DNA of 64,000 bases from Apostichopus japonicus (Eukaryota > Echinodermata > Holothuroidea > Aspidochirotida > Stichopodidae): NCBI RefSeq assembly GCF_037975245.1, contig NC_092577.1, positions 14,413,513-14,477,512 of the forward strand. The letters are read 5' to 3'. The notes beneath the pieces were generated by a model. That model was not told the origin of the DNA, did no database searches, and was given only the letters and a program-made list of their open reading frames with translations. Positions 62,301 to 64,000 of this stretch are shown in pieces (within the stretch, counting starts at the first letter, position 1; each line of letters starts with the position of its first letter). Made by a program: the position numbers and the translations under genes.

Positions 62301-63131
62301 GTCCCCTTTTAAAGCAGCTTTGTCTCAAACTTTAAGCATAGCAGAATGTATTAAAGTATTGCTTAAGTTGCAGTAGTCATATTATCTAAGAAAAATGACT
62401 GTTTATAGTTGAGGTTGCATAGCTCTAACTAACCTTCTGAAGACGTCAGAACACGAAACAAGGTGTGGTGAAAATAATATCACCAGACTCATATCCCTAG
62501 GCAATGAGCAAGTGCTCCTCAGTGGACTTTTATCCCTTCTCTGCTTACATTCACAAGAGAAGATTTGATGTAGGTTATATAAACATCTACTTGAAAGGTT
62601 ACTTAATAAAATCACTCGACTCATTCTGTGTGTAACCATATCGGATAGCTGAATGTGGATTCCTCTGTTTTATGGGAATAGTTCAATAGCTTTCGATGTC
62701 ATCTGTAATTGAGAATTTCATCAAACTGAAAATTGATTTTTCAGAAATATTATTGTTTGCTCTGTGGATAAATCATTTAATTTTAAAAAGGATAAATATC
62801 AACTCAATTGCCCACATGACTTCTGTCATTCTTTGTTGCCAGATGCATTCATTAAATACCACCAATTTAAAACTATATATATCTTTGACATACAAAATAC
62901 TATGAGGATGGGGTTTTGACCTAAAAATGCCAAATTTTCCAGCAATTCTGTCACAGCAGTCGACTCCATCCATGGGGATCCCCTTCTAAATAAAGTATTT
63001 TTTATGCCCGACCTAATAACTACCTTGGAATTTCCTAATTTTGTTGCCAGGATACACAGCCTTGGATCTCTTCGGAAGAGTGAGGATCATCCCGATGGCA
63101 GAGCTATATTTTTTGAAGATGCTACTTATGG
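38187..63131 (+). CDS. MSH6: DNA mismatch repair protein MSH6, 3' partial (19 exons, 901 residues in window)
   Basis: MSH6 pairs with MSH2 as MutS-alpha, which binds single-base mismatches and small loops in nuclear DNA and starts excision repair. In order: PIP box (aa 6-12), PWWP domain (about 68-160, with P82-W83-W84-P85), acidic/basic disordered linker (about 165-400) with a KPSTP repeat, MutS domain I (about 440-560) with the mismatch-stacking F476-Y477-E478 (the FxE motif), connector domain (about 565-720) and lever start (about 720-901). All junctions are GT/AG and the frame is open throughout. Human MSH6 has 1360 residues, so the clamp, the ATPase and Walker motifs are outside. Introns range from about 0.4 to 5.4 kb and carry repeats. 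The next exon probably starts at base 64000. Confidence 0.95.
38919..38988 (-). mobile_element. tRNA-like SINE head in MSH6 intron 1
   Basis: On the minus strand it reads GTGGGGCGTTGTGGTCAAGT then GGTTAAGGC (A-box region) and ends with GGTTCAAGTCC (B box, plus-strand 38923-38933). The spacing is tRNA-like, but the anticodon stem and acceptor pairing are poor, so a SINE head is more likely than a functional tRNA. Confidence 0.6.
39066..39240 (+). CDS. MSH6: MSH6 exon 2: PWWP domain, first part (aa 65-122)
   Basis: [20 protein letters not shown] followed by [15 protein letters not shown]. The PWWP module of MSH6 binds H3K36me3 nucleosomes and recruits MutS-alpha to chromatin. W75 and W84 are cage candidates. 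Acceptor TTCTCTCGCAG, donor AG|GTTTGT. Confidence 0.93.
39292..39671 (-). mobile_element. 380-bp hAT-like MITE in MSH6 intron 2, perfect 8-bp duplication
   Basis: TCGCTCAT flanks both sides (39284-39291, 39672-39679). It is an inverse copy of the element at 7821-8204, with end CAGTGGTGGAGC and opposite end CGCTCCGCCACTG. It lies about 50 bp after an MSH6 donor site. Confidence 0.92.
39820..40225 (+). repeat. Tandem repeat, units of about 30-35 bp, MSH6 intron 2
   Basis: Units of the form AGTAGGAACTACAGACTTTA followed by TATAAAGTT, around a dozen copies with length drift. Confidence 0.85.
41768..42828 (-). mobile_element. 1.06-kb inverse copy of the 26460 element, MSH6 intron 2
   Basis: Left end CAAGGGAGGCGGAAGC, right end complement CAAGGGCGGCGGAACC. 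Flanking octamers ACTACCCG and ACTACTCC match at 6 of 8. The body follows the complement of 26460-27104 block by block, but has about 415 bp more, mainly between 42300 and 42700, probably a nested insertion or an ancestral part deleted in the shorter copy. Confidence 0.82.
42994..43833. mobile_element. 840-bp hAT-like element with CCGGCCGG-rich ends, MSH6 intron 2
   Basis: The ends TAGGGATGCACCGGAT and the complement of ATCCGGTGCATCCCTA are a perfect inverted repeat. Flanking octamers AACTTGTT and AACATGTT match at 7 of 8. TCCGGTTCCGGCCGGAT motifs are repeated inside both ends; the middle is AT-rich and non-coding. Confidence 0.9.
44674..44876 (+). CDS. MSH6: MSH6 exon 3: PWWP C-terminal part and acidic linker (aa 123-190)
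   Basis: [20 protein letters not shown] then [20 protein letters not shown] finishes the PWWP helix bundle; [15 protein letters not shown] is an acidic linker. Donor G|GTATTG, phase 1. Confidence 0.92.
45305..45439 (+). CDS. MSH6: MSH6 exon 4: basic linker with likely nuclear localisation signal (aa 191-235)
   Basis: [20 protein letters not shown] then [20 protein letters not shown]. The two basic clusters (RPKR, KAKRRR) form a bipartite-type nuclear signal, expected for MSH6 at this place. Donor G|GTACAG. Confidence 0.9.
46076..46185 (+). CDS. MSH6: MSH6 exon 5: acidic linker (aa 236-272)
   Basis: [20 protein letters not shown] then [17 protein letters not shown]; disordered and acidic, as in other MSH6 linkers. 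Phase 1 in, phase 0 out (AAG|GTAGTA). Confidence 0.9.
46190..46520 (+). repeat. Two tandem copies of a unit of about 165 bp, MSH6 intron 5
   Basis: Each copy holds GCTACCATAGCAACATTATC, CAGTCTTTCTTTGATTGGTC-like sequence, TATTGCTCCTGATTCTGTTT and TGTGATTTAGAAGAGCTAT. Near identity indicates a recent duplication. Confidence 0.9.
46195..46395. promoter_or_regulatory. Cluster of four RFX/X-box-like palindromes
   Basis: ATTGCTACCATAGCAAC (46195-46211), GTTACTATAGCAAC (46220-46233), GTTGCTACCATAGCAAC (46357-46373) and GTTACTATGGCAAC (46382-46395) fit the X-box form GTNRCY-N(0-3)-RGYAAC. RFX factors bind such sites. Intronic position in MSH6; function is inference. Confidence 0.45.
46538..46944. 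mobile_element. 407-bp TIR element (CAGGGTTTTCGTTAG ends), MSH6 intron 5
   Basis: The left end CAGGGTTTTCGTTAG and the complement of the right end, CAGGGTTTTTGTTAA, match at 13 of 15. Inner GACCCGGGTCAAATGACCC and TTGACCCACC are inverse partners. TCGAG lies on both sides (46533-46537, 46945-46949), a possible 5-bp duplication. Confidence 0.72.
47809..48174 (+). CDS. MSH6: MSH6 exon 6: basic, proline-rich repeat linker (aa 273-394)
   Basis: [13 protein letters not shown] opens the exon, then about ten degenerate copies of [S/A]xKPSTP or SSTPAKK, four of them in direct tandem at the end. Such S/T-P-K/R motifs bind the DNA minor groove in histone-tail-like linkers. Family linkers are variable, so this expansion is lineage-specific. 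Phase 0 on both sides, so it can be skipped without a frameshift. Confidence 0.88.
49640..49760. repeat. Imperfect hairpin in MSH6 intron 6
   Basis: GTATTGTCAGTAC near 49670 pairs with GTACTGACAATAC near 49730. The arm sequence (GCTCT..AAAGC...GTACTGACA) is loosely similar to the 92-bp repeat unit at 33529-34310. Confidence 0.5.
50244..50329 (+). CDS. MSH6: MSH6 exon 7: linker to MutS core (aa 395-422)
   Basis: [20 protein letters not shown] then SWLQPDNLR. The HNKLSWLQP... block marks the start of the conserved MSH6 core. Donor AG|GTTGGT, phase 2. Confidence 0.9.
50405..50650 (+). repeat. Tandem repeat, units of about 60 bp, MSH6 intron 7
   Basis: AGTAGCAGCAAGGTTATGAA followed by CACCATATAC-like sequence recurs about four times. 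Confidence 0.75.
51093..51180 (+). CDS. MSH6: MSH6 exon 8: YDPRTL segment (aa 423-452)
   Basis: [20 protein letters not shown] then [10 protein letters not shown]. The P.YDPRTL.VP..FL...TP block is invariant in MSH6 just before MutS domain I. Donor GTAAGT, phase 0. Confidence 0.94.
52090..52149 (+). CDS. MSH6: MSH6 exon 9: start of mismatch-binding domain (aa 453-472)
   Basis: [20 protein letters not shown], the first strand and helix of MutS domain I. Phase 0 on both sides. Confidence 0.94.
52159..52640 (+). repeat. Tandem repeat of about 27-30 bp, MSH6 intron 9
   Basis: About 17 copies of ATTTCATTGATCATCTTTAT followed by TCATG, with length variants; TGATCA occurs in most units. Confidence 0.92.
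53436..53510 (+). CDS. MSH6: MSH6 exon 10: FYE mismatch-recognition motif (aa 473-497)
   Basis: [20 protein letters not shown] then LIYMK. F476 is the residue that stacks on the mispaired base and E478 contacts it, the FxE motif shared by bacterial MutS and MSH6. Both are intact, so mismatch recognition should be functional. Confidence 0.96.
53815..54050 (+). repeat. Tandem repeat of about 60 bp, MSH6 intron 10
   Basis: ACACTGTAGGAGAGATGTGT followed by AGGTTGGTGAATAGAACACC-like sequence recurs four times. Confidence 0.85.
54675..54750 (-). mobile_element. tRNA-like SINE head in MSH6 intron 10
   Basis: On the minus strand TGTCGAGTGGATAATGG (A-box region) is followed about 45 bp later by GGTTCAAGTCC (plus 54680-54690). 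Stem pairing is poor, so a SINE is favoured over a tRNA gene. Confidence 0.55.
55037..55172 (+). CDS. MSH6: MSH6 exon 11: mismatch-binding domain (aa 498-542)
   Basis: [50 protein letters not shown]...GYKVAR.EQTETP is the most conserved part of the domain. Two in-frame donors exist (after 55169, GTTGTG; after 55172, GTGAGT); the second is chosen for its better consensus and differs by one residue insertion. Confidence 0.95.
55385..55480 (-). mobile_element. Possible tRNA-derived repeat in MSH6 intron 11
   Basis: On the minus strand AAGGCGGTGGCATTTAAAGC ... GGTTCTGGGTTTGATACCC resembles a tRNA-SINE with a degenerate B box. Weak, because the A box is unclear. Confidence 0.35.
55924..55989 (+). 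CDS. MSH6: MSH6 exon 12: domain I to connector transition (aa 543-564)
   Basis: [29 protein letters not shown]... is conserved in MSH6. Phase 1 on both sides. Confidence 0.93.
56413..56758. mobile_element. 346-bp MITE with TTAA flanks, copy 2 (MSH6 intron 12)
   Basis: CACTTAAAGGGTGTGAAGAC at the left and GATCTTCAGTGCCTTTAAGT at the right are inverse partners; TTAA at 56413 and 56755. Same family and orientation as 30095-30438. Confidence 0.83.
57200..57351 (+). CDS. MSH6: MSH6 exon 13: connector domain (aa 565-615)
   Basis: [28 protein letters not shown], then [14 protein letters not shown]. The [12 protein letters not shown] block is diagnostic of the MSH6 connector domain, an RNase-H-like fold. 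Donor CAT|GTGAGT. Confidence 0.95.
58360..58431 (+). CDS. MSH6: MSH6 exon 14: connector domain (aa 616-639)
   Basis: [24 protein letters not shown]; the IGQF.DDR..SRFRTL motif is conserved. Phase 0 on both sides. Confidence 0.95.
58630..58960. repeat. Probable interspersed repeat in MSH6 intron 14
   Basis: Starts after an (AAT)n run with AATTTGTAAAGCGCTTTTAT and continues AAGTGCTGCAGGAGCAAAG ... GATCTAGCAAAGCAGCGTTC. The AAAGCGCTTT opening after an AT-rich tail is familiar from a repeat class found across invertebrates, but I cannot name the family. Confidence 0.45.
59266..59497 (+). CDS. MSH6: MSH6 exon 15: connector to lever (aa 640-716)
   Basis: [20 protein letters not shown], then [24 protein letters not shown].....I....L, and PGS.FW.A.KTL..L match the family. 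Donor GAG G|GTCAGT. Confidence 0.94.
59990..60390 (+). repeat. Tandem repeat of about 20 bp with higher-order 79-bp period, MSH6 intron 15
   Basis: TGCTGTTGTACTCAAACTCA-type units vary in a regular order (…CAAACTCA, …CTAATCA, …TTTATACTCA, TTTTACTTGTACTCA), and that four-unit block recurs three times from about 60140 to 60385. Confidence 0.92.
60545..60747 (+). CDS. MSH6: MSH6 exon 16: lever domain start (aa 717-784)
   Basis: [48 protein letters not shown]. The ELALSALG...WYLK.C..D/EQELLSM..FEEY pattern is typical of MSH6. Donor TTA|GTAAGC. Confidence 0.95.
61247..61419 (+). CDS. MSH6: MSH6 exon 17: lever domain (aa 785-841)
   Basis: [74 protein letters not shown]...WLC.PL is a MutS-wide signature. 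Donor AG|GTATGA. Confidence 0.96.
62198..62296 (+). CDS. MSH6: MSH6 exon 18: lever domain (aa 842-874)
   Basis: [20 protein letters not shown] then [20 protein letters not shown]......V.E....[12 protein letters not shown] is conserved. Donor AA|GTAAGT. Confidence 0.95.
63051..63131 (+). CDS. MSH6: MSH6 exon 19: lever domain (aa 875-901), last exon in window
   Basis: [44 protein letters not shown] is the MSH6-specific insert. Donor GG|GTGAGT, phase 2. The window closes with CTTTTACCTCTCTTGACAG then A at 64000, a good acceptor for the next exon. Confidence 0.94.
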
Positions 63132-64000
63132 GTGAGTTAATTCACCCTGGCAATGACGTTCTATTGCTTTTGATATTTTTTGTTTCGGTTGACTGATTAT
63201 TTTAATCTAAAGTAATGATTTTACCTTAAAAATTAAATTAGCCAGCAATACATATCTACAAATATTTGAAGCCATTGTATGCACTCTGTCTATTTGTGGA
63301 GTATGATGACACCATGGTGGATAACATGATGTTATATACTACAAAGCAGTAGTATCTTCATTCTGTTTTAAGTGATAATAAACACGCCCCCCTCATAAAT
63401 ATGGATTTTAACAGTATAATAATCCCTGGTAGTGGACGGATGAGACACCCGTCTGCCGCAACCAACCGACACAGATATTCTCTGATCATGCAGTGTATTC
63501 AAAGTTATATAACAATCGTTTTAATGAATAGGTCTCTGCCATTCTTTCATGTTTATATGGTTATTTACCATCTCCCTCTCTTTTCAATCTTACATGCATG
63601 TTTTGGCCATCATTTCCTTTTGTACATTTTTATTTTCTGTTATTACTTTTTCTAGAACACTTTTATTTTATTTTTTTATGTACTCTATTTATATTTTATC
63701 ATTCTGATCATTTATTTATCCTTTTAGGGATACATTTAAATTGAATCTGTCTTTCAATCTGTCCTTACCATGCTTAAACATGCACAAAAACTTAATTAAC
63801 CTTTACCAGAGAATGGTCTAGTTCACCCACGTCCCACTTGAATAAGAGAATCATGCAATTTAACCTATAAACAGTACAACAATAGTTTTGAGCTCAATCA
63901 CCATGTGCTGATACAACCCTTCCTTGCTCACGCTTAACATACTATGACAGAAACCAAAACGTTGATTATGAAAATTACATCTTTTACCTCTCTTGACAGA

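Overview
This is a repeat-rich window from an animal nuclear genome. The genes have introns with GT/AG boundaries, and conserved metazoan proteins can be read across them. A cysteine-rich fibrinogen-related exon, a SAM-domain gene remnant, tRNA-derived SINEs and dense hAT-like MITEs suggest a marine invertebrate deuterostome. An echinoderm, perhaps a sea cucumber, is my best guess; that is inference, not proof.

Layout. 1-2.1 kb: last two coding exons of a fibrinogen-related protein (+). 2.1-15 kb: mostly intergenic, with TA and CAT microsatellites, a tRNA-SINE, several hAT-like MITEs (some nested), a decayed Pao-type gag-like fragment (-) and one unrecognised membrane-protein exon (-). 15.1-15.8 kb: an intact, apparently intronless NAT8-like acetyltransferase (-). 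16.4-22.0 kb: an L1/Tx1-like LINE fragment split by a 5.13-kb insert that carries broken exons of a SAM-domain (SAMD3-like) gene between arrays of TTTTACAC-type motifs. 22-30 kb: intergenic, with hAT transposase debris and MITEs. 30.5-35.0 kb: a four-exon MKRN2OS-like gene (-), complete in its coding part (213 aa). 38.2-63.1 kb and beyond: MSH6 (+), nineteen exons covering 901 residues, from the PCNA-binding N-terminus and PWWP domain through the mismatch-binding and connector domains into the lever. The clamp and ATPase lie beyond the window.

How the genes relate. MKRN2OS-like and MSH6 are head to head, with about 3.2 kb between start codons. A 631-bp TIR element with a 9-bp target duplication sits about 0.7 kb upstream of the MSH6 start. 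MSH6 introns hold at least five DNA-transposon insertions and several independent tandem arrays.

The most novel material is the 5.13-kb gene-carrying insert in the LINE, and a stem-loop core of about 95 bp that recurs at least eight times in elements with otherwise different termini.
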